NCBI GenBank assembly: GCA_964599095.1
Contig: CAZREB010000006.1
Coordinates: forward strand, 1 to 64,000
Direction of reading: 5' to 3'
DNA length: 64,000 nucleotides
Origin: SZAS-79 sp964599095
GTDB lineage: Bacteria; Pseudomonadota; Gammaproteobacteria; Burkholderiales; SG8-39
The position numbers and the translations under genes are program-made. Below the pieces are notes generated by a model. That model did no database searches and was not told the DNA's origin. It worked only from the letters and a program-made list of their open reading frames with translations. Shown in pieces: positions 1 through 8,232 of this stretch (within the stretch, counting starts at the first letter, position 1; the number at the start of each line of letters is the position of its first letter).

Positions 1-1
1 C

Positions 2-145
2 ATTGTCCCGCAGTCGATCCGCGACGAAGAAGCGTGGGCGGTGTTGGCCGCGCACGCGCGAAACCCAATCGCCCCGGATCTCCGCCGCCCGGCGTTAATG
101 GGTTTCATCAGTGATTTGGACAACGCGCAGCAAGTCCCCTTGTAG
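2..145 (+). CDS. 3' end of an unidentified CDS (5' end outside window)
   Basis: An open frame enters from the left edge and ends at TAG (143-145), giving about 47 residues. Residues such as DEEAWAVL and LMGFISDLDN have the composition of a soluble, real protein C-terminus. No family is recognisable from so short a piece. It runs in the same direction as the next small gene and stops 67 bases before it. It could be a chance frame in GC-rich DNA, so support is moderate to low. Confidence 0.35.
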   Translation: MVPQSIRDEEAWAVLAAHARNPIAPDLRRPALMGFISDLDNAQQVPL

Positions 146-212
146 TATCTGGGTGGAACGCATCTGCAGGTCTGAGCTGGGCCGAAAAAAGTAAGCATCG
201 AACGGAAGAACC

Positions 213-455
213 ATGTCCGCGAAAAAAGAAAAAGTAGAATTCGTCCGTGGTGAGGCCTTTGAAGCGGTGGAGGATGAACTCGGGGTCGCGATGAACCTCC
301 TCGACGAAACCAACGCGCGCATCGCTGAGCTCCTTAATTCCGAGACGCGTGGCGATTTGCCGTTCATTAACGATACCGAGCCCGCCGCGCCACCAGCTGA
401 TACCGCTGCTGTCGCCGCCGAGACGGCCCCGCCAAGCCCCGCCACCCCCGCATAG
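213..455 (+). CDS. Small acidic hypothetical protein
   Basis: This is an 80-residue protein with an ATG preceded by a GGAAG ribosome-binding site about 7 bases upstream. The first half is charged and probably helical (KKEKVEFVRG, LLDETNARIAELL). The second half is a low-complexity Ala/Pro/Thr tail. No signal peptide, Cys motif or known domain is visible. It converges on the FAD oxidoreductase on the other strand. An overlapping antisense frame is Ser/Ala-rich low complexity and less convincing. Function is unknown. Confidence 0.5.
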   Translation: MSAKKEKVEFVRGEAFEAVEDELGVAMNLLDETNARIAELLNSETRGDLPFINDTEPAAPPADTAAVAAETAPPSPATPA

Positions 456-530
456 AATGTCAGCAGGTTGGCTGGAGAATGGCTCCCTGCCTTGGGATGT
501 TGGGTTTCGTTGTCAGTAGTCGCCGGCCCG

Positions 531-1709
531 CTAGACCACATTCAGCTCAAGCAGCGGGCGGTTCGCGGCAATCCGCTCGAACGCGAGCGGCGCAAGGTCG
601 ATCGTTCGATAGGCGCCGTGGACGATCAGTTCCGCCACGCCGCGCCCGACGGCGGGCGATTGCTGCAGGCCGTGGCCCGAGAACCCGTTGGCCAGGATGA
701 AATTGCCCACCTCGGGGTGCCTGCCGACGATGCCGTTGCAGTCGAAAGTGTTGTACTCGTAGTAGCCGGCCCAGGCGTTTGTCAGGCGCAGCGCCTCGAA
801 CGCCGGTACGCGCGTTGCGAGGCACGGCCAGATGGTGTCCTCGAAGAGCGCATGATCGACTTCGAGAGGCAGGTCGTCGGGGTCGTTCGACGGCTCGGGC
901 GACGTGCCGCAGATGAAGCGGCCGCGGCCTTCGGGGCGGAAGTACACGCCTGACGGGTCGATGACCAGCGGCGCATCGTCGATCCGAACCGGGCAGCTCA
1001 CCACGAAAACGCAACGGCGCCGCGCGCGTACCGGCAAGTCGATGCCCAGCCACGCGGCCGGCTGGCCGGCCCACGGACCGGCCGCATTGACGACGATGTC
1101 GCAGGCGAGCGTCGAGCCGTCGCGCAGGCGTACCGCGTGGATCAGGCCCGCGTTTCGCTCGAACGCGGTCGCTTCGGCGGCGAGGTAAGTCGCTCCCAGC
1201 GAACGCGCTTTCCTGCGCAGTGCCTGCAGCAGGCTGTAGCCGTCGAACCACCCCTCTCCCGACAGCCCAATGGACCCGAGCGCAATGTCCTGGGTCGACA
1301 GCCATGGGTACCGGCTGCGCAATGCGTCGGCGTCCAGCAGCGCCACGTCCGACCCGAGGGACGTTTGCAGCCGGTGATTCTGCTCGAGCACGGCCGCACC
1401 GGCCGGCGATGCGAGGAACAGGTATCCCTGCTCCTTGAGGCCGACGTCGGGGCGTTCCCCACCGACGGCGAGGAACTCCCCGGCCCGGCGCAGAAACTCG
1501 ATGCCGAACTTGCTGAGCTCGACGTTCACCGCGGTCGAAAACTGTTGGCGGATCGAGCTGGCCGACAGAGCGGACGACGCGCGGGTATAGGCTGGATCGC
1601 GCTCGATGACCTTGACGCTGCCGCTGAACCCGGAATCGCAAAGCAGGAAGCAGGCAACGGCGCTGCCGACCGCGCCGCCGCCAATGATGACGACGTCCTG
1701 TTTCACCAT
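531..1709 (-). CDS. FAD-dependent oxidoreductase, DAO family
   Basis: This 392-residue flavoprotein belongs to the D-amino-acid oxidase / sarcosine oxidase / glycine oxidase superfamily, which oxidises secondary or primary amines with FAD. The N-terminus has the dinucleotide-binding motif IIGGGAVGSAVA (about residues 7-18). The C-terminal GFSGHGLQQSPAVG stretch is the usual second FAD contact of the family. The frame is open further upstream, but the ATG at 1709 is chosen because it sits directly before the Rossmann strand and has GGAAG upstream. No signal peptide is seen, so it should be cytoplasmic or peripheral. It is divergent from an ornithine cyclodeaminase-family gene 78 bases away, which suggests joint use in amino-acid or imino-acid catabolism. 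The substrate cannot be read from the sequence. Confidence 0.88.
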   Translation of the reverse strand: MVKQDVVIIGGGAVGSAVACFLLCDSGFSGSVKVIERDPAYTRASSALSASSIRQQFSTAVNVELSKFGIEFLRRAGEFLAVGGERPDVGLKEQGYLFLASPAGAAVLEQNHRLQTSLGSDVALLDADALRSRYPWLSTQDIALGSIGLSGEGWFDGYSLLQALRRKARSLGATYLAAEATAFERNAGLIHAVRLRDGSTLACDIVVNAAGPWAGQPAAWLGIDLPVRARRRCVFVVSCPVRIDDAPLVIDPSGVYFRPEGRGRFICGTSPEPSNDPDDLPLEVDHALFEDTIWPCLATRVPAFEALRLTNAWAGYYEYNTFDCNGIVGRHPEVGNFILANGFSGHGLQQSPAVGRGVAELIVHGAYRTIDLAPLAFERIAANRPLLELNVV

Positions 1710-1787
1710 TTGTTCTTCCGCACCGCAGCCCGCGTTGACACCGCGCCTGCGCATAGCATAGCGTCCCCGCTTTCTACGGAGACGCGC

Positions 1788-2726
1788 GTGTCTACCTCGA
1801 TTCGCCATATCCCGGCCGGGGATGTGCATGCTGCGCTCGCCTACCCGGATCTCGTCGAAGCCCTGCGCGCGGCATTCCTGGCGGGCGCGGAAGCGCCGGT
1901 GCGCTCGAGCTATCCGGTCACCGCCGAAGGCGACCGGCTGCTGCTGATGCCTGCGTGGCGCACCGGGCTCGACATCGGGGTCAAGCTGGTGACCGTGTTC
2001 CCGCGCAACCGCGAGCGCGGGCTCGCGAGCGTGTCAGCTCTCTATGTGCTGCTCGACGGCGCCACCGGCCACCCGAAGGCCCTGCTCGACGGCGAGGCGC
2101 TGACCCTGCGCCGGACCGCGGCGGCTTCGGCGCTCGCCTCTAGCTATCTATCGCGGGCCGAATCGAGCTGCCTGCTGGTGATCGGTACCGGCGCGCTGGC
2201 ACCCTATATGGCCGCAGCGCATTGCGCGGTGCGCCCGATCCGGGAGATCATGGTTTGGGGCCGTTCGGCCGCTCGCGCCGCGGACCTTTGCAGAAAACTG
2301 GGAATGGAAGGCCTCCAGGCCCGTCCGGTGACGAGCATCGAGGCCGGGCTCGCAACCGCGGATATCGTTACCTGCGCGACGACTTCGCGGGAACCTTTGG
2401 TACTCGGCGCGCAAGTCAGGCCGGGCACACACGTCGACTTGGTGGGTGCTTTCACGCGCGAGATGCGGGAGAGCGACGATGCGCTCGTCGCCGAGGTGCG
2501 GGTATTCGTCGATACGTTTGCGGGGGCCCTGAAGGAGGCCGGCGACCTGGTGCAGCCGCTGGAGGCGGGGGTGATCGATCGCAAACACATCCTGGCCGAG
2601 ATGGCAGACTTGGTGGCCGGGCGCCACCCGGGTCGCATGTCGGCCGGCGACGTGACGTTGTTCAAGTCGGTAGGCACGGCGCTGGAAGACCTCTGCGCCG
2701 CCCGGCTGGTGTTCGAACGCACCTGA
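1788..2726 (+). CDS. Ornithine cyclodeaminase / mu-crystallin family protein
   Basis: This 312-residue protein has the usual length of the family. Members include ornithine cyclodeaminase, alanine dehydrogenase of archaeal type and delta1-pyrroline-2-carboxylate reductase, all NAD(P)-dependent. Visible family features are the substrate-side KLVTVFPRN near residue 65, LLDGATGHPKALLDG with TLRRTAAASALA near residues 90-120, and a nucleotide-binding LLVIGTGALAPYMA segment near 135. The GTG at 1788 is chosen because GGAG lies 7 bases upstream and the protein then begins at the family N-terminus. It shares an intergenic region with the DAO-family flavoprotein, which suggests a two-step amino/imino-acid route. 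Which family activity it has cannot be decided here. Confidence 0.88.
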   Translation: MSTSIRHIPAGDVHAALAYPDLVEALRAAFLAGAEAPVRSSYPVTAEGDRLLLMPAWRTGLDIGVKLVTVFPRNRERGLASVSALYVLLDGATGHPKALLDGEALTLRRTAAASALASSYLSRAESSCLLVIGTGALAPYMAAAHCAVRPIREIMVWGRSAARAADLCRKLGMEGLQARPVTSIEAGLATADIVTCATTSREPLVLGAQVRPGTHVDLVGAFTREMRESDDALVAEVRVFVDTFAGALKEAGDLVQPLEAGVIDRKHILAEMADLVAGRHPGRMSAGDVTLFKSVGTALEDLCAARLVFERT

Positions 2727-2775
2727 GTTCGTCACGTGCCCTGGCGAGGCCTGGCGGCTTTTTCGCCGGCACAGG

Positions 2776-3603
2776 CTAGTTGTACTTGCCGCCCGGATTG
2801 GTGAACGGCTTGGGGATCTCCACGCCCTGCGCTCGCGCCTTCTGGTACCAGAGAAGCGCGGTGCCGTAATCCCGGGTGACGACGGCGTTGCCGGTGTTGT
2901 AGATGTCGCCCAGGCGCTTCTGGGCAAGGCCGTGGCCCGCCTCCCCGGCCGCGACATAGGCCTGCATCGCGGCTCGCAGATCCCCGCTGCGTTCGAGCTT
3001 GCGGCCCTCCTCGAAGCGCTCTTCCGCCTGCTGTGGTGTCATCGATACCGACGGCCGCGCAGCGGGCTTGGGCGGCGGCGGGGGCGCCGGCTTTGGCGGC
3101 ACGGCCTCCTTGACCGGCGGCGCAGGGGGTGCAGGAGGCGGAACCGGGACCAGCGGCTTCGCGATCAGGACTCGCAGTTGCCTGGTCGCCTCGGCCGGGT
3201 CGACGGCCATGACCGCCTCGCGACCGGGCACTGTCAGCGTCCGCCCGACCAGGAGCTGGTTGATGTTGCCTTCGAGGAAAGCATCCGGGTTGGCCTTGTA
3301 GAGTGCGAGGACGGTCTGGTTCAGCGTCGCGCCCTGGTGCCGGGTCCTGCCGGCGATCCTGAACAACGTGTCGCCCTTGGCGACTTCGTAGGCGGACGGG
3401 ACCGAGACAGCGGGGGCGACGGCGGCAGGTCGTTTGGTTGCGGCCGGCTTCGCTGCCGCGGGCTTCGCCTTGCGTGCGGCCGGGGGGGCCTTTTCCTGCG
3501 CTCGGGCGCCCGGCGGCAGGGAGAACTCCAGAAGACATGCCGTTGCGATCGCCAGTACCGGCAGGGCACCGGGAAACTGGACGAAGCGGCAGCCTACTCG
3601 CAA
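2776..3603 (-). CDS. Secreted LysM and Sel1-like repeat protein
   Basis: This 275-residue protein has an N-terminal hydrophobic export segment (ALPVLAIATACLLEF) ending near ARAQ. An Ala/Lys/Pro linker and a LysM-type module follow at about residues 70-125 (YEVAKGDTLFRIAG, ANPDAF..INQLLVGRTLTVPG). LysM modules bind peptidoglycan, and the arrangement recalls the FimV N-terminus. A long Pro-rich linker leads to one or two Sel1/TPR-like repeats near the C-terminus (AMQAYVAAGEAGHGLAQKRL, DYGTALLWYQKARAQG). It is probably a periplasmic wall-associated scaffold. Its start overlaps the 3' end of the cyclase-FHA gene by 10 bases, so the two are likely co-translated. Confidence 0.75.
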   Translation of the reverse strand: MRVGCRFVQFPGALPVLAIATACLLEFSLPPGARAQEKAPPAARKAKPAAAKPAATKRPAAVAPAVSVPSAYEVAKGDTLFRIAGRTRHQGATLNQTVLALYKANPDAFLEGNINQLLVGRTLTVPGREAVMAVDPAEATRQLRVLIAKPLVPVPPPAPPAPPVKEAVPPKPAPPPPPKPAARPSVSMTPQQAEERFEEGRKLERSGDLRAAMQAYVAAGEAGHGLAQKRLGDIYNTGNAVVTRDYGTALLWYQKARAQGVEIPKPFTNPGGKYN

Positions 3604-4478
3604 AAGAATTCGACGGTTTCCGTAGCGCTGGCGCGAGGCTGCCCGAACGCGATCCAGCCGTGTCCCCTCAAGGCGAACTCGGCGCGCCTGAGGACGACTT
3701 CGGTGTCCCCCTCGACAGTGACGTAGGTCCCGTTCGCGCTATGGTCGGCGAGCACGAACTTGTCCAACCGGCGTTCGATCTTGCCATGCTGCCGGGAAGC
3801 CATGCGGTCGATGATGACGAGGTCCCCGCTCTTGTCGCGCCCGAGCGTGAGCGAAGTCCTCGAACCTTCGAGCACGATTTCCTGGTCGAGGTATTTGAGC
3901 CTGAGGGCGGTCAGCTTCTGCTTGACCATCGAGCGGTTGGTCGCGAGCGTGGTCTGGTCCTCCGTCTGCTGCCAGAGGATTTCGTACAGGTCGACCGCCT
4001 GCGCCTTGCCCTTGACCTCGATCGAATAGAGCCTGCGCGACGAAGATCGCATGATCGGGCTCATGAGCTCGACCGTCTCGCGGGAGGTCATGATCTGGCC
4101 CTTGGAGGCCAGGCCTGCGAGCCGCGCGGCGAGGTTGACCGAATCGCCGAACACGTCGCCGTCCCTCTCGACCATCGGCCCGAAATGAAATCCGATGCGC
4201 ACGCCGATCTTGGTGTTGGCCACCGGCGGGAGCTCGTCGATGGCATTCTGGATTTCGATGGCAGCTCCCGCCGCGGAACTCGCATCCGGGAAGGTCGCCA
4301 TGACCTCGTCGCCGATCGTCTTGATCACGCGACCGCCGATGTCCACCGTCTTGTCCTTGAAGATGGTGATGCACTTGTCGATCGCGGCGTGGGCGACGGC
4401 GTCTCCCGCGCTCTCGTACAGGCGTGTGCTGCCGCTCACGTCCACGAAAAGCACAGCAGCTTGGGCAGTATCGTTCAT
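3594..4478 (-). CDS. Class III adenylate/guanylate cyclase with C-terminal FHA domain
   Basis: This 294-residue cytosolic protein has no membrane segment. Residues 8-170 form a class III nucleotide cyclase domain with the catalytic set apparently intact. The first metal Asp is in FVDVSGST (D13), the base-recognition Lys and second metal Asp are in IKTIGDEVM (K53, D57), and Asn/Arg of the transition-state motif are in DSVNLAARL (N115, R119). Residues about 205-285 form an FHA phospho-Thr-binding domain (LTLGRDKSGDL, SRQHGKI, NGTYV). It probably makes cAMP or cGMP in response to a Ser/Thr-phosphorylated partner. It is the upstream member of a pair with the LysM/Sel1 protein. Two other cyclase-like proteins in the window differ in keeping fewer or altered catalytic residues. 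Confidence 0.9.
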   Translation of the reverse strand: MNDTAQAAVLFVDVSGSTRLYESAGDAVAHAAIDKCITIFKDKTVDIGGRVIKTIGDEVMATFPDASSAAGAAIEIQNAIDELPPVANTKIGVRIGFHFGPMVERDGDVFGDSVNLAARLAGLASKGQIMTSRETVELMSPIMRSSSRRLYSIEVKGKAQAVDLYEILWQQTEDQTTLATNRSMVKQKLTALRLKYLDQEIVLEGSRTSLTLGRDKSGDLVIIDRMASRQHGKIERRLDKFVLADHSANGTYVTVEGDTEVVLRRAEFALRGHGWIAFGQPRASATETVEFFCE

Positions 4479-4703
4479 TTAACTAATTATGGCCAAGTTG
4501 CGGCGATCCCGCCACCCGGGGCTACGCCCGCAGGAAACCGCGGGGCACCGTACTTGGTCCGCATTGCGCGCCGGCATCGGCGCCATTTGTGACCGCGCAA
4601 TGCGCAGGCCCGCTTACTGGAACTATCGGGGGGGGTTGAAATCCGGATCGACAGCGACGGCTCTCCATCCGAGCGCAAGAGCAATTGACTCAGACCAACG
4701 GGC

Positions 4704-6482
4704 TTAGAACCACTTGATCGCCTGGAACCAGACCCGCGGCTCGCGCCTGACAACGTCGGAGTCCGGGGTATCGTTCTCTCCGCGCCAGGCAACGCTGGTC
4801 TTGAGGAGGAAATCGTTGTCCTTGCCGATCGACATGCCGACACCGACCGAGGACAACCCGGCGAAATTAGGCCCGGTTGCGCTGGCCAGCGGGCTGTAAT
4901 TGATCTTCACACGTCCCGCATCGTAGAACCCGAGGAACGTCACGTCGCCGGACAACAACTGGAATTTCGGCACGTTGTAGCGCAATTCGGTGTTGAAGAT
5001 GAACCCTTGGTCGCCGGTACCCTGCCCGGCCGGATAGCCGCGCACCCCGTTCGGCCCCCCGAGCGACATCTTCTCCGCCGAAGACATGTTCTTATCCACA
5101 TACTGCCCGCTGAGCGCGAAGAGCATGTTGACATTTTCGGTGATCAGCTGCAGGCGCCTCACGTCGAAATTCGCCTTGGCAAACTTGCCCTGGGTCTTGA
5201 AGCCGGTGGCGCCTTGGTCGGCGATCGACAGTGCGATCGGATTCAGTCCCACGGTTCCTTCCGTGTACGTCACCGAGAACGAGTTGAGCGCGCCGCCGAA
5301 CAACCTGTCGCGCGCGTCACCCACCATGCCGAGCTTGATCGTGTTGATCACGCGATCCTCGATCGTACTCGTCGTGTCGATGCGGTCCTTCAGCATCTTG
5401 TTTTCGTAGGAAACCTGGCCGATCAGGTTCGCGTTGCGCGTCCGGATAAACGGATAGAGGCCGTAAATGCTCGTGACCGAGCCTTCGCCGTGCGCCTGGA
5501 GCGCGGCAAAATCGCGCTGCAAGCTGTAGGCAAAGGTCGCATAGCTGATGCCCAAGCGCGTACCGCTGTATCCCACAGGAGCCGAAATCGCGGCGCGCAC
5601 GAAGCTCATGCGCTCGTTGGTGAGGGTCGCGCGCACGGAGAGCTGGTCGCCGTAACCGCTCAGGTTGTTCGCATTGACGTTGACGCCGGTCCGCATTTCG
5701 CCGGTGAACCGGTTGCCGGCATTGTCGATGTCCGCATAGCCCGAAATGAGCGAGCCGCTGTCCTTCAGGTTGACGCGAAGGTCCGCGGCGCCGATCGACT
5801 TGGTGCTCGGCCCGATCTCGGAACTCACCACCACGTTCGGGAGGTCGCTCAGCAGCAGCAGTGGGCGCTCGAGACCCACTTCGGTAATCGGGTCGCCTTC
5901 GCTGAGGTGCTGGTCCAGAACGCCACGCGCGAAATCCGGGCGAAGGCGTGCAGTGGCGTCCGGCTTCAACTCGACCTTGCCCAGACGCCCTTCGAGCACC
6001 GCGATTTCGACCACGCCGTTCTTGATCTGCTGTGCAGGCAAATAGGCCTGCGCGAGGAAGTACCCGTTTGCGCGGTAGTACGCCCTTACGGTGTTCGCAG
6101 CCTCGAGGAGGCCCTCGAAATCGAGTTCCTTGCCGACCGAGTCCTTGAGTGCGGGCTGCAGGTCCGCCTCGGAATAGATCCGGTTTCCGGAAATCCGGAA
6201 CTGCTTGACCGTGACCTTAAGCGATGCAGAACCGCGCATCGCCGGCCTGGGCTGTTCTTCGCGAGGCAAGACTTGCTTGTCGGAACGCGCAGGTTCAGGC
6301 AGGCGCTCGCGCTGCTGCTCGAGGAGTTGTCCCGCGTCGGGGCGCAACTGCGCAACCTGCGGCACGGGCTGCGCAAACACGAGCGGGGATGCGGCGACGA
6401 GCGAACATGCAACGCTTCGCGCAAGACCGCGCACGAGATTTCCCTGACGGCTGACCGAATTTTCTTGCTCTTTACCGCACAT
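4704..6482 (-). CDS. TpsB/FhaC/ShlB-type outer-membrane two-partner secretion transporter
   Basis: This 592-residue Omp85-superfamily transporter exports a TpsA partner across the outer membrane. A signal peptide (LARSVACSLVAASPLVFAQ) is followed by a Pro/Gln-rich linker. A POTRA domain follows at about residues 90-170 (VKQFRISGNRIYSEADL; VVEIAVLEGRLGKV), and then a beta-barrel that ends in an aromatic residue (QAIKWF). The barrel carries the GGPNGVRGYPAGQG-type loop expected at the conserved motif of the family. The ATG at 6482 follows a G-rich stretch and directly precedes the signal peptide. The frame is open 28 codons further upstream but without signal character. No TpsA exoprotein lies next to it, so it is an orphan within this window. 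Confidence 0.88.
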   Translation of the reverse strand: MCGKEQENSVSRQGNLVRGLARSVACSLVAASPLVFAQPVPQVAQLRPDAGQLLEQQRERLPEPARSDKQVLPREEQPRPAMRGSASLKVTVKQFRISGNRIYSEADLQPALKDSVGKELDFEGLLEAANTVRAYYRANGYFLAQAYLPAQQIKNGVVEIAVLEGRLGKVELKPDATARLRPDFARGVLDQHLSEGDPITEVGLERPLLLLSDLPNVVVSSEIGPSTKSIGAADLRVNLKDSGSLISGYADIDNAGNRFTGEMRTGVNVNANNLSGYGDQLSVRATLTNERMSFVRAAISAPVGYSGTRLGISYATFAYSLQRDFAALQAHGEGSVTSIYGLYPFIRTRNANLIGQVSYENKMLKDRIDTTSTIEDRVINTIKLGMVGDARDRLFGGALNSFSVTYTEGTVGLNPIALSIADQGATGFKTQGKFAKANFDVRRLQLITENVNMLFALSGQYVDKNMSSAEKMSLGGPNGVRGYPAGQGTGDQGFIFNTELRYNVPKFQLLSGDVTFLGFYDAGRVKINYSPLASATGPNFAGLSSVGVGMSIGKDNDFLLKTSVAWRGENDTPDSDVVRREPRVWFQAIKWF

Positions 6483-6883
6483 CAGTGCGCCCCCCGACCG
6501 AATGCGAATCTTAGCATCGCATCTTCCTGCAATCTGGAAAACCCGCCGCCCACGGAACCGCCCCAAGCATTCCGTGCATCGACTCCACCCAAAGAACTAG
6601 TATCGACGGATGTCCTTTGTTTTCTGGCGGTTATGGTTTTTTCTTAATAAAACCTGCGAAGATTTGTCTGTAGCGTCGAGAGTAGCTGCAAAGCGCCCTC
6701 TTAACAAGCCCCAAATCGCCTTCGCACGCCCGAAAAGAGGCCCTGTTGCATTTTTGCAACACATTGAAATACAACCGATTCTCAAAGCCGACTACATCAA
6801 AGGGGCCCGAAGTGGAAAAAGCCATTTCCTGTAGAGTGCGCGACCACCCCAAAAGTCCGGATTGGCAGGGAGGAAAACCATCC
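6483..6883. promoter_or_regulatory. Divergent intergenic region between tpsB and ccmA
   Basis: This is about 400 bases without a convincing gene, AT-richer than its flanks (for example TTTTTTCTTAATAAAA near 6643-6656). It must hold the promoters of the TpsB gene (leftward) and of ccmABCD (rightward). No single -35/-10 pair stands out clearly. It contains an 18-base perfect inverted repeat at 6744-6761, listed separately. A frame from 6746 that joins ccmA in phase is treated as non-coding because ccmA has a good ribosome-binding site at its own ATG. Confidence 0.5.
6744..6761. promoter_or_regulatory. Perfect 18-bp inverted repeat upstream of ccmA
   Basis: The sequence TGTTGCA-TTTT-TGCAACA has two 7-base arms that are exact reverse complements around a 4-base spacer. 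It lies 123 bases before the ccmA start. It could be an operator for a dimeric regulator of the Ccm operon. A hairpin is also possible, but only four T residues lie in the loop and no U-tract follows, so it is a poor terminator. Confidence 0.4.
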
Positions 6884-7528
6884 ATGAGCAAAGGCCGCGA
6901 CTGCTCCGCACTCCGTGTGCACGGGTTGGCCTGCGCGCGGGGTGATCGCACGGTCTTCAGCAACCTGGGGTTCGATCTGTCGAGCGGGGGGCTCCTGCGG
7001 ATTGCCGGACCCAATGGCAGCGGGAAGACCAGCCTCCTGCGCATCGTATGCGGGCTCCTCGAGCCGGCGGCCGGCACGATCGACTGGAACGGGGAGTCGA
7101 CGCGCTCGCTCGGCGAAGACTATCACCGCGACCTTGCCTACGTCGGCCACCTGAACGGCACAAAAGACGAACTCGACGTCTACGAAAACCTGGCCCATGC
7201 AGCAAGGGCCACGGGGCTTCCGGCCACGCACGGCGAAATTGCTGGCGCCCTCCGGGAGTTTGCCCTGGACCGGCTCGCGAGGCTGCGGGGCAAGTTCCTT
7301 TCGCAAGGCCAGAAGCGCAGGCTCGCCCTTGCGAGGTTGCGCCTGTGCGAATCGCGGCCCTTGTGGGTGCTCGACGAGCCTTTCGTCGCCCTTGACATCG
7401 CCGGAATCGAAGTCGTAAGGCTGATGATCGAACGACATTTGGCAGACGACGGATTGGTCGTGCTCACAACCCATCAGGAAATCGCCATCGCCTCCGCGAG
7501 CGCCCAGCGCATCGAGCTTTCGGCGTGA
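6884..7528 (+). CDS. ccmA: Haem exporter ATPase CcmA
   Basis: This 214-residue ABC ATPase belongs to the CcmABCD complex, which releases haem-loaded CcmE for cytochrome c maturation. Walker A is GPNGSGKTS near residue 40. The signature region is LSQGQKRRLALARL, and Walker B is LWVLDEPFVALD followed by a switch His (VVLTTHQE). The ATG at 6884 has GGGAGG about 10 bases upstream. The protein ends in an overlap with the ccmB GTG. It is the first gene of ccmABCD on the plus strand, and the rest of the pathway (ccmEFGHI) lies inverted just downstream. Confidence 0.96.
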   Translation: MSKGRDCSALRVHGLACARGDRTVFSNLGFDLSSGGLLRIAGPNGSGKTSLLRIVCGLLEPAAGTIDWNGESTRSLGEDYHRDLAYVGHLNGTKDELDVYENLAHAARATGLPATHGEIAGALREFALDRLARLRGKFLSQGQKRRLALARLRLCESRPLWVLDEPFVALDIAGIEVVRLMIERHLADDGLVVLTTHQEIAIASASAQRIELSA

Positions 7529-8205
7529 CCCGGGATCTTCTCAGGGCGGTCCGCGGCGTGATTGCCCGGGACATGCTCGTCGTGATGCGAAGCAAGTCCG
7601 ACGCGGCCAACTCGGTCCTGTTCTTCGTCCTTGTCGTGAGCCTGTTCCCGCTCGGCATCGGACCCGAGCCGGCGCTCCTGCGTGCGGTTGCCCCCGGCAT
7701 CGTCTGGGTTTCGGCGCTGCTTGCCTCGATGCTCGCGCTTGCCCGGCTGTTTTCCGCCGACTTCGCCGACGGCACGCTGGAGCAGTTGGCGCTCGCCCCC
7801 TATCCGCTCGGCATGCTCTTGGCAGGCAAGATCGTGGCGCACTGGCTCTTGACCGGTTTCCCGCTGGTGCTGATCGCCCCTCTCCTCGGACTGCAATTCG
7901 GCCTCGGCGCGGAGGCCGAAGCGGTCCTCGTGATTTCCCTCCTTCTCGGAACCCCCGTGCTCAGCCTGCTGGGCGCGGTGGCGGCCGCGCTGACCTTGGG
8001 TCTGCGCGCCGGCGGCGCACTCGTCTCGCTGATCGTCCTTCCGCTTTGCGTGCCGGTGCTGATCTTCGGCGCCGGAGCAGTCGACGCGGCCGCCTCCGGT
8101 CTCGGCGCAGCCCCTCACTTGTCGCTGCTGGGCGCGTACCTGCTGCCGAGCCTCGTGTTCGGGCCGTGGGTCACGGCAGTCGCGATTAGAATCGCACTCG
8201 AATAG
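7525..8205 (+). CDS. ccmB: Haem exporter permease CcmB
   Basis: This 226-residue integral membrane protein has six predicted hydrophobic helices. It starts with the family motif RDLLRAVRGVIARDMLV and contains the conserved FADGTLEQLALAPYPLGMLLAGKI stretch of CcmB (about residues 85-108). It forms the membrane half of the CcmAB ABC unit. Its GTG start overlaps the ccmA stop (GTGA). The length is typical for the family. Confidence 0.95.
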   Translation: MTRDLLRAVRGVIARDMLVVMRSKSDAANSVLFFVLVVSLFPLGIGPEPALLRAVAPGIVWVSALLASMLALARLFSADFADGTLEQLALAPYPLGMLLAGKIVAHWLLTGFPLVLIAPLLGLQFGLGAEAEAVLVISLLLGTPVLSLLGAVAAALTLGLRAGGALVSLIVLPLCVPVLIFGAGAVDAAASGLGAAPHLSLLGAYLLPSLVFGPWVTAVAIRIALE

Positions 8206-8232
8206 CGCGCGACGCCGAAATCCATCCTGCAA

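Noticed and set aside
95..541. Minus-strand frame over the small gene at 213-455
   Set aside because: Ser/Ala low-complexity product without a ribosome-binding site. The plus-strand frame has a better start and composition.
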